Source: Acutalibacter sp. (GTDB lineage Bacteria > Bacillota > Clostridia > Oscillospirales > Acutalibacteraceae). Taken from it: a stretch of DNA of 64,000 bases. Within the stretch, counting starts at the first letter, position 1, and every line of letters begins with the position of its first letter. The stretch covers positions 124,001 through 188,000 of the forward strand of contig JAHHRN010000001.1 of assembly GCA_020025775.1 (NCBI GenBank). Direction: 5' to 3'. A program made the position numbers and the translations under genes. Shown here piece after piece: positions 15,607 to 24,327 of the stretch. The notes below the pieces were generated by a model, which was not told where the DNA came from, did no database searches, and worked only from the letters and a program-made list of their open reading frames with translations.

Positions 15607-18600
15607 TTAGCGAACCTGATTGATTGCCTGACCGCCCTTAGCTGCAGTGGTGATTGCAGCATAGTCTTCAGCGGTGAATTTACCGTCAGTACCAACAACA
15701 TCACCTGCAAGAGCAGTTGCACCGTGAAGAACGGAGCTGTCTGCGATTGCACGATCGAGTACAGCTGCATCGAATGCGTCAACTGCGCCGTCGCCGTTTA
15801 CATCACCGTAGATAACGAGGGTGTAAGTTGCGAGAGTGCTGTCGTTTGCTACGAGAGCTGCGGTTGTGCCGGTACCATAGTAACCAGCCTTAGCAGAGGA
15901 CAATACACGAGTAACAGTAGTGCCTTCGGGAGCTACGGTCTTAACGTACTTGTCGAATGCTGCTTCATCAAGAATGGTAGCCGGAGCAATACCGTTGATG
16001 ATGTACTCATTAGCGTTAACCTGAGTCTGGTTGCCAGTGGTTGCTTCGTTCTTGTCGAACTTAACAGCGCACTCGAAGTTTGCAAGAGCTGTCTTGAGGT
16101 TACGAACCTGAGCATCAATTCTAGCGCCTTCGTTTTTGCTGTAGTATCTGTCGACTGCAACGAATTCCTTAGCTGCGTTCGGATAAAGAACGTTGCCCTG
16201 AGCATCAGTGTAACCAAGAGCGGTAACTAAGTCACCCCATGCGGTTTCGCTTGCGCCCTGCTTGAGCTGATAGAGGTTAGCGTTCTTAAATACTGCTTCA
16301 GCCTGAGCAATCAAGCTGTTGAGCTGATCATAATAACCTGCTTCCTGGCAAGAATGATCTGCCGGGATAAGGCCATTAACAGCTACCATTAATGCATATT
16401 TTGCATTGAATACTTCGTGACGAAGAGCTTCAGCCTTAGTGTTAACAGCTACTGCTTTGTTGTAAGCCTTAACAAAGGCATCATAGGAAAGCTGAGAATA
16501 AGCTTTATCAGCATTCTTTGCATCGAAGAGAGCCTTAGCGAGCGCAATTTCCTGAGCGAGGAACTGCTTATCGGCTGCGAGCTTCTTGAGATGTTTAGAG
16601 GAGGAGGTGATCTTGTGAGCAAGGTCATCATTCTGAAGGTCCATGTAGCTCGGAGTTACCCAGGCATTGTGGAGCTTATCCTGAGCTGCGATTTCCTCAG
16701 CTGTACGAGCAGTTAAGGAGTTGAGAATTGCCTTACCGTAAGTAGCATCCTTACCTGCTGCTTCAATAACAGCATAATCAAGGTTCGGGTTGCTCTTAAT
16801 GTATGACTTGAGTTCAGCACCTGCAACAGGCTGCTTGTAAGCGCCTACTCTCCAGATACCATCATTTCTGTTGCCCTGGAATTTGAAGAATTCAGCAAGG
16901 TCATAGTCATGGTAATCAAGAGCCATAATGTCTTCTGTAAGAGCAGCCTTAATGGAGGTTGCGTCGGTCTTTGCATAACCGGCTTTGTTCAATGCTGCAA
17001 CTGCTGCATTCAAAGCATCGAGCTTTGCCTGATAGGTTGCAGTTGTGTATTGGGTAATATTCTTATCTGTAATAGGAGCAAGAATATATGTGGAAGCATC
17101 AGCCATTGCTTTGAGGAAGGTGTTCCAAAGTGCATCAACTTCTGCACCTGCCGGGAAGTTGGTTCTTGCAAGCTTCTTATACTGATTAAAAGTATTGATA
17201 AGCTGAGTTCTGTCAGCAATAAGGAAGATCTTAGGAGCCTTATCTCTGATGGTGATGTTGTTGTTGCCGCCGTTCTGCTTGAAAGCACCGATCCACGGTT
17301 TCGACGTATTGTTGTGGAAGTTGAGCTCATAGTTGCCCAAATCAATGATTGTGGGAGCTGTAAGCTTTGTAAATTCTGCATCGTTGGTTGTAAACGGATT
17401 TACAGTCCAAGTTGCGCTGTTCTGTTTTCTGGAGATAACACCAGGTGCATTCAAGTCGGACGGATAGCCGGTGCCGTGAACGATCTTGTTATCAAGCTTA
17501 ACAAGATTCTTGTTCTTACCAGTTAAGTTCTGACCAGTAACCCAAGCTGCATTATCCCAAGATTCATCGTTACTGCCGTTTACATAGGTATAAGACATAC
17601 CGTTAATGATCTTCTTAGCTGCTTCAATATTGGTAGCAACAAAGTAGTTCGGAACATCTGTCTGCGGAGTAACACCGATTAACCAAGAACCACTGCCGGC
17701 GTTTGCGCCACTGGGGGTAACCCACTGTGCTGCTGCTCTGGTTGTGCCTACAACAGTGTTTGTGATGTAGGTATAGAAGAGAGCCTGTTTCGGAGTACCA
17801 ATTGCTTTACCGTCTCTACCAGTTACGTTGTAATCAACAGTGATTAAAACGGGGGTATCTTTACGGTATGTACCGGTAATCTTAACGTCTGCTTCTGTCC
17901 AAGGCATAAGATCGAACTTAGTCTGGGAGAAAGTAAGCGGAACACTACTTGTGATGTTTGTAACGTGAACAATGTAGTTGTTATCGTTATCTGCGGTCTT
18001 GCCATCTGCCATGGTGTGCTTTAAGAGCATACCTGCACTGGCGTTAATGAAAGTTAAAGTACCTGCGAGCTGGTTGTTTGCGGTGCTTACAAGAGTTTCG
18101 CCACCCTTAGCATCGTCCTTAAGACGGATGTTGGGAGTTGCGAAATTCTGACCGGTTGCCTTGTAGCCTACGAAAAGAGTAAGGAAAGGCATTACGCAGT
18201 CGAGGAGACCATTGTTGTATGCATGATACGGATGGTCCAAAACGCTCTGAACAAAATCGCCTAAGCCCTTCTTTGTAAGTAAACCGTCGTTTGCGCCCTC
18301 AAGGGTCTTAATGCTCAACGGAATGAAGTGAGGATCATCGTTTGTAGCATTCGGCTTATCGCAAAGCTTGTATAAGAGGTTATTGACAAAGTCTCTAACC
18401 ATGATAACTACTTCGCCGAGAACATTAGCTTTTCTAAGCGGAGAATTTGCCGGAACGGTGAGAGCACCGTCAACGGTATCTGTACCAGTAAGCTTTGTAA
18501 GGTCTACGTTGTTACCAATAGCAAGAATGGTATTGTTAACAAGTAAATCTCTGAGCCAGCCGGACTTAGAGGTGTCGATGTTTACAAGCAATACTTGTTT

Positions 18601-20934
18601 GCCTGTAGAATCTTTTACAAGATTGCCGATAAGCTTACCGAGCTTGTCAAGCGGATCCTGCTTTGTCTGCATATTAATGGTAATACCAGTGGTATTGAAG
18701 AACTTTTCTAAATTCCAAGTGTATTCTGTTGCGCTTGCAAGACCCCAGTCAAGAAGATAGTCAATTCTATCTTCCCAAAGTTTGGAATCGGAAGCTGCAT
18801 AATCTTTCTTGGCATTTCTTTCCCACTTTGCGCCTGCAAAGTTTGCTGCGTTATCTTCACCGAGATCAACAACAGATGCAAGATACTTGAAGCCCATGTC
18901 GGTACCGATGGTGAGCATAACGTCTAACCAGTAAGCGTTGTCCTTACCTGCAAGGAATTTCTGGTTTGCATAATCAGCATAGATCATTGCATCGAAATTC
19001 TTTTCGGGAATGAACTCAGTTGCAAGTTCACGAACAACAGCGGTAAGAAGTGCACCAGCCTTGAGGTTCTTGTTTTCAGCATCGAAGGATGCTCTGGACG
19101 GAACCTTAAGCTGCGGCATGAGAAGCTTGATAGCTGTGCAAGCGATACCGTTGAGGATTCTCTGGTAATCAGCTTCTGTGTCGCCGTCGGTCATGATCAT
19201 GTCATAGTATCTATCCGGAGCTGCATAGTTAGAGCCGAAGATAGAAGCCGGATCATAAGAAACGATAGCCTGGCCAACTTTTCTAATGTTCTTAGTTAAG
19301 TTAGCGTTGTCACCGTCAACCCAAAGGGACTTGATGGTAACTTTAGTGTCCTGACCGTCTTTTCTTACCATTGCAGTATCGCTGAGTATTTCGTTAGCTA
19401 CTGCGAAGAGAACACGGTTGAGCTGTTTGAGGACAGATTTATTATCTGCGCCGCTTACCGGAACAAACTTCTTGATGAAGTTGCTGTCAATGGAGTAGTT
19501 CCAGTTGATAAGATTGAAATAATCGTTGGTGTTGGAGAGGTCTGCCTTATAGAAGTCATCGCCATATCTCCAATAATGGTTACCAGCCTTGGTTGCGATA
19601 TAGTCGGAATAGGTATATACGCCGGGTTTGCTTTCCTTTGCTGCGAAAGTTGCAAATTCAGCATCTTTCTTTTCAGCTGCGAGCTGATCAGCGGTGAGCG
19701 GTTCGCCCCAACGTGCGCCGAAGGCCCAAGCCATTTCTTTCTTGAGAGAGCCGTTAAGTGCTACGGTTGCGAAATCTTCAAATACATAAGGAATGAAGAA
19801 ATAGAGAAGGTCTGCTGCAGACTTCTTAGTAAGGTCTACATCTGTCTTTTTAAGACCAGTTAAGCTGTGAAGTGCAGGCGTGTTGTCTACATACCAAGTA
19901 AGCTTTGCACCGGTTGCATCTACATAAATAAGATTGCCGGTTTCTTTACCGTCTGCATTCTTTTCAACCTGCTGTGTATAAACAACCGGATTTTCTACAT
20001 CATATGCACCCTGACCATTGTTCAAAGCCTTATTCCAAGAAATAGCTTTGATGGTCTTAGAAGCGCCGCTGCCTTCGATTACAAAGTATGTGCGAAGGTT
20101 CTTTGTTTTGTCAGGAAGAGTCATGGTGCTGTTGCACTGATAGGTTTTAGCATCTTCCTTATAGTCTGCGATACTTACGTTGCTGGTAAGCATGTAGTAA
20201 ACGTAGTCATTGAGTGCTGTGGTCAAGCTGTTGGCCGGGTTGTTGAGGTAGTTAACTCTCTCCATTGTGTCGTCGTGTTTTTCCATTTGGGAAAAAATTT
20301 GACCCTTAATCAAGCCCGGAAGATCGCTGAGGATCTGATTTACGCCAGCTAATGCATTCTTAACTGCACCGATACCACCAACAAGAGAGCCTAATTCGAG
20401 AGAGCCTCTTCTGAGAATGTTACCGATAGGTTGTGCGTTAGCGTTAAGAAGTTCGAAAAGCTCGAAGAAGATTGCACCCTGATTTGTAGCGGATTCTCTG
20501 GTTAAAGAAGTATCCCAAGAGCCGAAATTTAATGCAGCTACATCGCCACCAACCATACTACCGTATGAATCGAGAAGGCTCTTGACAGAGTTTACAGATT
20601 TCAAAATCTCATTGATGCTGTGTGCATGAATGGAGAGGTTGATTGTACCAATAACCGGAACTTTCTGATGAACTTCCAAGCCATCCCACGGGATGCTGGG
20701 AAGAACCTGTTTGTCAAGGAAATCTAAGAGAATAGAGATTCTCTCGTCCGTTGTGAATCTTGTCGGACGACCATATCCGTCGTATGCACCGATGTCCTCA
20801 AGGTCTGCAACAGTACCATACTGAACAACAGACTTTGTGCCACTGGCAATTTTAGCAGATGCCAAAACGGATACGCTGGAAAGAATCATAAGAACTGCTA
20901 AGAGAACACTCAACAATTTTGCTGATTTTTTCAT
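15607..20934 (-). CDS. giant secreted dockerin protein, 1775 residues, function unknown
   Basis: Begins MKKSAKLLSVLLAVLMILSS, a signal peptide (~1-30). The ~1300 residues after it are not recognised: mixed alpha/beta with repeated Trp/Tyr-rich stretches and no catalytic motif I can name. Residues ~1290-1580 contain helical FIVAR-like repeats ('TYQAKLDALNAAVAALNKAG', 'SYDAFVKAYNKAVAVNTKAE', 'LNSLIAQAEAVF'). Before the C-terminus comes a module resembling that of the neighbouring cohesin-dockerin protein ('YIINGIAPATIL ... TGTTAALVANDSTLATYTL'), then a dockerin: first repeat DVNGDGAVDAFDAAVLDRAI is canonical, while the second (DVVGTDGKFTAEDYAAI) has a one-residue insertion and a Val in place of a ligand. 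Start chosen 11-12 bases after AAAGG; an ATG at 20946 overlaps that site. It has its own consensus promoter and long leader. Confidence 0.8.
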   Translation of the reverse strand: MKKSAKLLSVLLAVLMILSSVSVLASAKIASGTKSVVQYGTVADLEDIGAYDGYGRPTRFTTDERISILLDFLDKQVLPSIPWDGLEVHQKVPVIGTINLSIHAHSINEILKSVNSVKSLLDSYGSMVGGDVAALNFGSWDTSLTRESATNQGAIFFELFELLNANAQPIGNILRRGSLELGSLVGGIGAVKNALAGVNQILSDLPGLIKGQIFSQMEKHDDTMERVNYLNNPANSLTTALNDYVYYMLTSNVSIADYKEDAKTYQCNSTMTLPDKTKNLRTYFVIEGSGASKTIKAISWNKALNNGQGAYDVENPVVYTQQVEKNADGKETGNLIYVDATGAKLTWYVDNTPALHSLTGLKKTDVDLTKKSAADLLYFFIPYVFEDFATVALNGSLKKEMAWAFGARWGEPLTADQLAAEKKDAEFATFAAKESKPGVYTYSDYIATKAGNHYWRYGDDFYKADLSNTNDYFNLINWNYSIDSNFIKKFVPVSGADNKSVLKQLNRVLFAVANEILSDTAMVRKDGQDTKVTIKSLWVDGDNANLTKNIRKVGQAIVSYDPASIFGSNYAAPDRYYDMIMTDGDTEADYQRILNGIACTAIKLLMPQLKVPSRASFDAENKNLKAGALLTAVVRELATEFIPEKNFDAMIYADYANQKFLAGKDNAYWLDVMLTIGTDMGFKYLASVVDLGEDNAANFAGAKWERNAKKDYAASDSKLWEDRIDYLLDWGLASATEYTWNLEKFFNTTGITINMQTKQDPLDKLGKLIGNLVKDSTGKQVLLVNIDTSKSGWLRDLLVNNTILAIGNNVDLTKLTGTDTVDGALTVPANSPLRKANVLGEVVIMVRDFVNNLLYKLCDKPNATNDDPHFIPLSIKTLEGANDGLLTKKGLGDFVQSVLDHPYHAYNNGLLDCVMPFLTLFVGYKATGQNFATPNIRLKDDAKGGETLVSTANNQLAGTLTFINASAGMLLKHTMADGKTADNDNNYIVHVTNITSSVPLTFSQTKFDLMPWTEADVKITGTYRKDTPVLITVDYNVTGRDGKAIGTPKQALFYTYITNTVVGTTRAAAQWVTPSGANAGSGSWLIGVTPQTDVPNYFVATNIEAAKKIINGMSYTYVNGSNDESWDNAAWVTGQNLTGKNKNLVKLDNKIVHGTGYPSDLNAPGVISRKQNSATWTVNPFTTNDAEFTKLTAPTIIDLGNYELNFHNNTSKPWIGAFKQNGGNNNITIRDKAPKIFLIADRTQLINTFNQYKKLARTNFPAGAEVDALWNTFLKAMADASTYILAPITDKNITQYTTATYQAKLDALNAAVAALNKAGYAKTDATSIKAALTEDIMALDYHDYDLAEFFKFQGNRNDGIWRVGAYKQPVAGAELKSYIKSNPNLDYAVIEAAGKDATYGKAILNSLTARTAEEIAAQDKLHNAWVTPSYMDLQNDDLAHKITSSSKHLKKLAADKQFLAQEIALAKALFDAKNADKAYSQLSYDAFVKAYNKAVAVNTKAEALRHEVFNAKYALMVAVNGLIPADHSCQEAGYYDQLNSLIAQAEAVFKNANLYQLKQGASETAWGDLVTALGYTDAQGNVLYPNAAKEFVAVDRYYSKNEGARIDAQVRNLKTALANFECAVKFDKNEATTGNQTQVNANEYIINGIAPATILDEAAFDKYVKTVAPEGTTVTRVLSSAKAGYYGTGTTAALVANDSTLATYTLVIYGDVNGDGAVDAFDAAVLDRAIADSSVLHGATALAGDVVGTDGKFTAEDYAAITTAAKGGQAINQVR

Positions 20935-21292
20935 TGTATGTTTCATCCTTTCTTTTATTTGCATTACTGAATTTATTGTAATGCATATAAACCGTACTGC
21001 TATTTGGCCGGTGCAGTACAAACCGGCTCCGGAACTCAATTGCTTCCTCCTCTGACCATGCACTTCTCTTTGCGGGAAGGCAGGGCTCGGCAAAAGCGTT
21101 CTTTACTCGGATTTGCTCCCTCCGTTTTCCGCACAACACGTTAAACGGCGGAAGACTGGTGATACACACCCGAGTGGGGTTAAGACCGTAGGATGTGTAT
21201 CCAAATGGGCTCGGAGCGTGCTTCGCTTACAGCGCTGCGCGCGTCTACTTAAAAAAGAAGACAATTCACCCCATTACACCATTCCTATGGTT
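20935..21292 (-). ncRNA. long structured leader of the giant dockerin gene
   Basis: About 358 nt from the predicted start site to the ATG. The clearest structure is an 11-bp stem GATACACATCC / GGGTGTGTATC (~21159-21201, loop of ~19). A further stem TTCCG...CGGAA/CCGTTT...AAACGG lies near 21122-21152. A second purine-rich AGAGGAGGAAG sequence at ~21043-21054 is followed by no good open frame. No known riboswitch core is recognised. Confidence 0.4.
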
Positions 21293-21298
21293 AGTTAA

Positions 21299-21327
21299 AT
21301 TATAAAAGCTTTTTAATAGATTGTCAA
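21299..21327 (-). promoter_or_regulatory. consensus sigma-A promoter of the giant dockerin gene
   Basis: Minus strand: -35 TTGACA, 17-base spacer, -10 TATAAT, a perfect match to consensus in both boxes. Expected start site near 21292. Confidence 0.93.
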
Positions 21328-21364
21328 TAAATTATTTAACTTTTTGGGTGCTTTTGCCCTTTTA

Positions 21365-21380
21365 AACAAATATATTTGTT
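21365..21380. promoter_or_regulatory. possible operator palindrome upstream of the giant dockerin promoter
   Basis: Perfect 16-bp inverted repeat AACAAATATATTTGTT, centred ~80 bp upstream of the predicted start site. Position would suit an activator or an AT-rich-site binding protein. AT-rich palindromes also occur by chance, so this is tentative. The DNA from 21381 to 21593 holds nothing else that I can support. Confidence 0.3.
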
Positions 21381-21593
21381 ATTTTTGAGCATTGTGTGCA
21401 AAGGATTTTGGCAAAAACGTTGAAACTTTATGAACAAATTGTGAACGTAAAGTTTTGCACATTTTTTGCACATTATTTCGACAGAGTTTTCGACATTTTG
21501 GGCTTCAAACCCCTGCTTTTTCGTTCTCAACATATAGTTTTTTCCCGAAAAATTCCCTATATATAGTGTTTTTTCCTACCTCTCTTTTTGGCA

Positions 21594-21632
21594 TAAAAAA
21601 ATACCTTCCGAGAAAGCTCTCGAAAGGTATTG
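21594..21632 (-). terminator. intrinsic terminator after the lipoprotein gene
   Basis: Minus strand: stem ATACCTTtCGAG / CTCGgAAGGTAT followed by TTTTTTA. It is ~20 nt after the lipoprotein stop and closes the acpP-proS-lipoprotein operon. Confidence 0.85.
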
Positions 21633-21652
21633 CTTTTTAGGAATTGGAAAAA

Positions 21653-22483
21653 TCACTTTACAATATTCTCCGGTTTGGTTTCCTCTTCGGCATAGGCCTT
21701 GAAGGTAACCGTATCCATGAGGAACTGATAGGGATCCATTTGGCCAATCATTTCCACATCGTTGCAAACGAAGTAAAAGCGAAGCATCTCTACACCGTTC
21801 TCTACGAAATACAAATACTGCTCGCCGAGGTTCTTTCCGTCATTGTCTAAAGTTACGGATTTGATTTCGATGCAGTGACGGCCAGAGATCAAACCCTTGT
21901 CGGTCACTTCTGTTTTTACTTCGGACAGCTTCAGAAATTCGCGTTCTTTTTCGCCGAGTGTTTCTTCTCCCTGCTCCGCAGCTGTTTTCTTGGCATCCTG
22001 AATCATGGAGTTTGCCATTTCCGTGCCGCTCAGCTGCATTTTGATTTGATAATCAACTGAATATTTTTCAGATAATTTAGAAGAATTCTCTACGCTGAAT
22101 TCTACATTGGGATGCTCTTTCATGACGTATTTACCTGCAAGCTCAGGCTGACTCTTTTCGGGCTTACGTACTTCCCAGCCCTCCGGCATGGTAAACTTGA
22201 TATACGGCGTTTCATAGCTGAGACCCTGTGCAACTTCCTTTGGGAAGGCAACATAAGCGGTCACCTTTTCGCCGTTTTCATCCTTTTGGTATTTGCCGTT
22301 TTCATCTTTATAATAAACAGCGGCATCCCCGCGTTCGTTGGTGACATAGTCTCCGTTTTCATCGGTCACCGCTTCATATTCCATACCATTCGGAACGGTA
22401 ATCATTTTTTTCTTCCCGCAGGCGGAGAAGCTCAGTGCTACCAGGAGCACCGCTAATGCCGCTGCGATGATTCTCTGTTTCAT
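21653..22483 (-). CDS. putative lipoprotein, function unknown
   Basis: 276 residues from MKQRIIAAALAVLLVALSFS followed by Ala-Cys, a lipoprotein signal peptide with an FSAC lipobox. After the lipidated Cys comes a charged stretch with repeated D/E-ENG-Y units (~30-75: 'TDENGDYVTNERGDAAVYYK', 'DENGKYQKDENG'). A folded part follows ('YIKFTMPEGWEVRKPEKSQP', 'ISGRHCIEIKSVTL', 'YLYFVENGVEMLRFYFVC') that resembles extracytoplasmic lipoproteins of unknown role in Clostridia. The start is set by GGAGGG 6 bases upstream. It follows proS by 31 nt. Confidence 0.7.
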   Translation of the reverse strand: MKQRIIAAALAVLLVALSFSACGKKKMITVPNGMEYEAVTDENGDYVTNERGDAAVYYKDENGKYQKDENGEKVTAYVAFPKEVAQGLSYETPYIKFTMPEGWEVRKPEKSQPELAGKYVMKEHPNVEFSVENSSKLSEKYSVDYQIKMQLSGTEMANSMIQDAKKTAAEQGEETLGEKEREFLKLSEVKTEVTDKGLISGRHCIEIKSVTLDNDGKNLGEQYLYFVENGVEMLRFYFVCNDVEMIGQMDPYQFLMDTVTFKAYAEEETKPENIVK

Positions 22484-22514
22484 TTTTGTCCCTCCGTTTT
22501 CTCTCTTCGGCGGT

Positions 22515-23951
22515 TTAATACGCCTTACCCCAGTAGAGCATTTTCTTTGCCGGTTTGCCACAGCAAACGCAAACGTCGGAAATTTGTTCCTGTTCGAAGG
22601 GTTCGCAACGAGAGGTTACGCCGGCATATTCCTTGAGCTTATCCTCGCAAGCTCTGTCGCCGCACCACATAGCTTTGATGAAGCCGGGCTTGTTGTCGGC
22701 AATATCCTTGAGCTCTTCTAAGTCCTTAGCTTCATAGGTCATAACCTTACGACGCTCAATCGCTGCATCGTAAAGGCCCTGATGTACGGCATCGAGAAGT
22801 GCAGGAATTGCGGTCTCTACTTCGGAAAGGTCAATAAAGCTCTTTTCGCGGTTGTCACGGCGAACTGCAACGCAAGTACCTTTTTCAATATCTTTCGGAC
22901 CGATTTCGATACGGAGCGGAACGCCCTTCATTTCGTATTCGGCGAACTTCCATCCGGGGGAGTTGTCGGTTTCGTCGATCTTCACACGGCAGACCTTAGA
23001 AAGTCTCTGTGTTAAATCTCTTGCCGCTTCGATAACGCCGGGCTTATGTGCCGCAACGGGAACAACTACAACCTGAATCGGTGCGACTTTGGGCGGAAGC
23101 ACTAAGCCGTTGTTATCACCGTGAGTCATGATGATAGCGCCGATAAGTCTGGTGGTTACACCCCAAGAAGTCTGATAGGGGGTCTTTAACTGGTTATCCT
23201 TATCGGTATACTGAATACCGAAGGCCTTTGCAAAGCCGTCACCGAAGTAATGAGAGGTACCGCTCTGGAGCGCCTTACCGTCATGCATTAAAGCTTCGAT
23301 GGTGTATGTATCTTCTGCACCGGCGAAGCGTTCCTTTTCAGTCTTAACGCCCTTAACAACCGGCATTGCCAAGAAGTTTTCGCAGAAATCTGCATAGAGG
23401 TCTAAGATGCGAAGGGTTTCTTCGCGTGCTTCCTCTGCAGTTGCGTGAATGGTGTGACCTTCCTGCCATAAAAATTCACGGGAACGAAGGAAGGGTCTTG
23501 TGGTTTTTTCCCAACGTACAACCGATACCCACTGGTTATAAAGTTTCGGCAAATCTCTGTAAGACTGCACGATAGCCTTATAGTGTTCGCAGAAAAGGGT
23601 TTCGGAGGTCGGGCGAACGCAAAGACGTTCCTCAAGCGGCTCGTTACCGCCGTGGGTAACCCAAGCTACTTCGGGAGCGAAGCCCTCAACGTGATCCTTT
23701 TCCTTATTCAGTAAGCTTTCGGGAATGAACATGGGCATGCAAACATTCTCGTGGCCGAGCTCTTTAAAGCGGGTGTCGAGTTCCTTCTGCATATTTTCCC
23801 AAATTGCATAGCCGTAAGGACGGATGACCATGCATCCCTTAACGGAGGTGTATTCAATCAGCTCCGCTTTCTTTACGACGTCTGTATACCATTTCGCGAA
23901 ATCTTCCTCCATGGAGGTGATTTCTTCTACCATTTTCTTCTGTTGTGCCAT
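22515..23951 (-). CDS. proS: proline--tRNA ligase, archaeal/eukaryotic-type (short) form
   Basis: Charges tRNA-Pro. 478 residues; this is the class lacking the bacterial editing insertion. Class II motifs are visible: 'RPYGYAIWE' (motif 1 region), 'RPTSETLFCEHYKAIVQSYR' with 'RPFLRSREFLWQEGHT' (motif 2) and 'HGDNNGLVLPP' (motif 3). The C-terminal domain has CGDRAC...CEPF...CVCCGKPA, the cysteine-rich extra domain of this type. Start MAQQKKMVEEITSMEED is preceded by AGAGGAC at ~8 bases; an upstream ATG would add MKNRGLLK. I see no T-box in front; it is 52 nt behind acpP. Confidence 0.95.
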   Translation of the reverse strand: MAQQKKMVEEITSMEEDFAKWYTDVVKKAELIEYTSVKGCMVIRPYGYAIWENMQKELDTRFKELGHENVCMPMFIPESLLNKEKDHVEGFAPEVAWVTHGGNEPLEERLCVRPTSETLFCEHYKAIVQSYRDLPKLYNQWVSVVRWEKTTRPFLRSREFLWQEGHTIHATAEEAREETLRILDLYADFCENFLAMPVVKGVKTEKERFAGAEDTYTIEALMHDGKALQSGTSHYFGDGFAKAFGIQYTDKDNQLKTPYQTSWGVTTRLIGAIIMTHGDNNGLVLPPKVAPIQVVVVPVAAHKPGVIEAARDLTQRLSKVCRVKIDETDNSPGWKFAEYEMKGVPLRIEIGPKDIEKGTCVAVRRDNREKSFIDLSEVETAIPALLDAVHQGLYDAAIERRKVMTYEAKDLEELKDIADNKPGFIKAMWCGDRACEDKLKEYAGVTSRCEPFEQEQISDVCVCCGKPAKKMLYWGKAY

Positions 23952-24003
23952 TTTCAAAAGTCCTCTATTCTTCATTATAGTGCGGCTTTTGCCGCGAGAA
24001 CCT

Positions 24004-24228
24004 TTAGTTCTCTTCGATGTATTTTACAATATCACCGACAGTTTTGATGTTTTCAACTTCCTCTTCGGGAACTTCCATCTGGAATTCGTCTTCAAAAGAC
24101 ATCACAAGGTCAACGAGATCCAAGCTGTCTGCATCTAAATCGTCGATAAGGAGAGTATCCTCTGTGATTTCCTGTGGGTCTAAGTCAAACTGTTCGCTGA
24201 TGATTTTGCATACTTTTTCAAAAATCAT
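24004..24228 (-). CDS. acpP: acyl carrier protein
   Basis: Carries growing acyl chains on a 4'-phosphopantetheine arm. 74 residues, strongly acidic; the attachment serine is in 'DDLDADSLDLVDLVMSFEDE' (DSL, about residue 35). An AGGAGG site is 7 bases before the ATG. It is the first gene of an operon with proS and a lipoprotein rather than in a fatty-acid cluster, so it may be a secondary ACP. Confidence 0.93.
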   Translation of the reverse strand: MIFEKVCKIISEQFDLDPQEITEDTLLIDDLDADSLDLVDLVMSFEDEFQMEVPEEEVENIKTVGDIVKYIEEN

Positions 24229-24282
24229 AATTACGCCTCCTGAGCATAAATCTACATTTTAATTAAAAGGTTGTACTTCTTT

Positions 24283-24310
24283 ATTTTAAGAAAATATTTG
24301 TCTTTGTCAA
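24283..24310 (-). promoter_or_regulatory. promoter of the acpP-proS-lipoprotein operon
   Basis: Minus strand: -35 TTGACA, 16-base spacer, -10 TAAAAT, ~50 nt before acpP. It lies directly after the stop of the preceding phosphohexomutase gene; I see no terminator in between. Confidence 0.8.
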
Positions 24311-24327
24311 TAACATTTTATAAATTC

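Noticed and set aside
20935..21093. 53-codon N-terminal extension of the giant dockerin protein
   Set aside because: The extension has no ribosome binding site and would bury the clear signal peptide that starts at MKKSAKLL.
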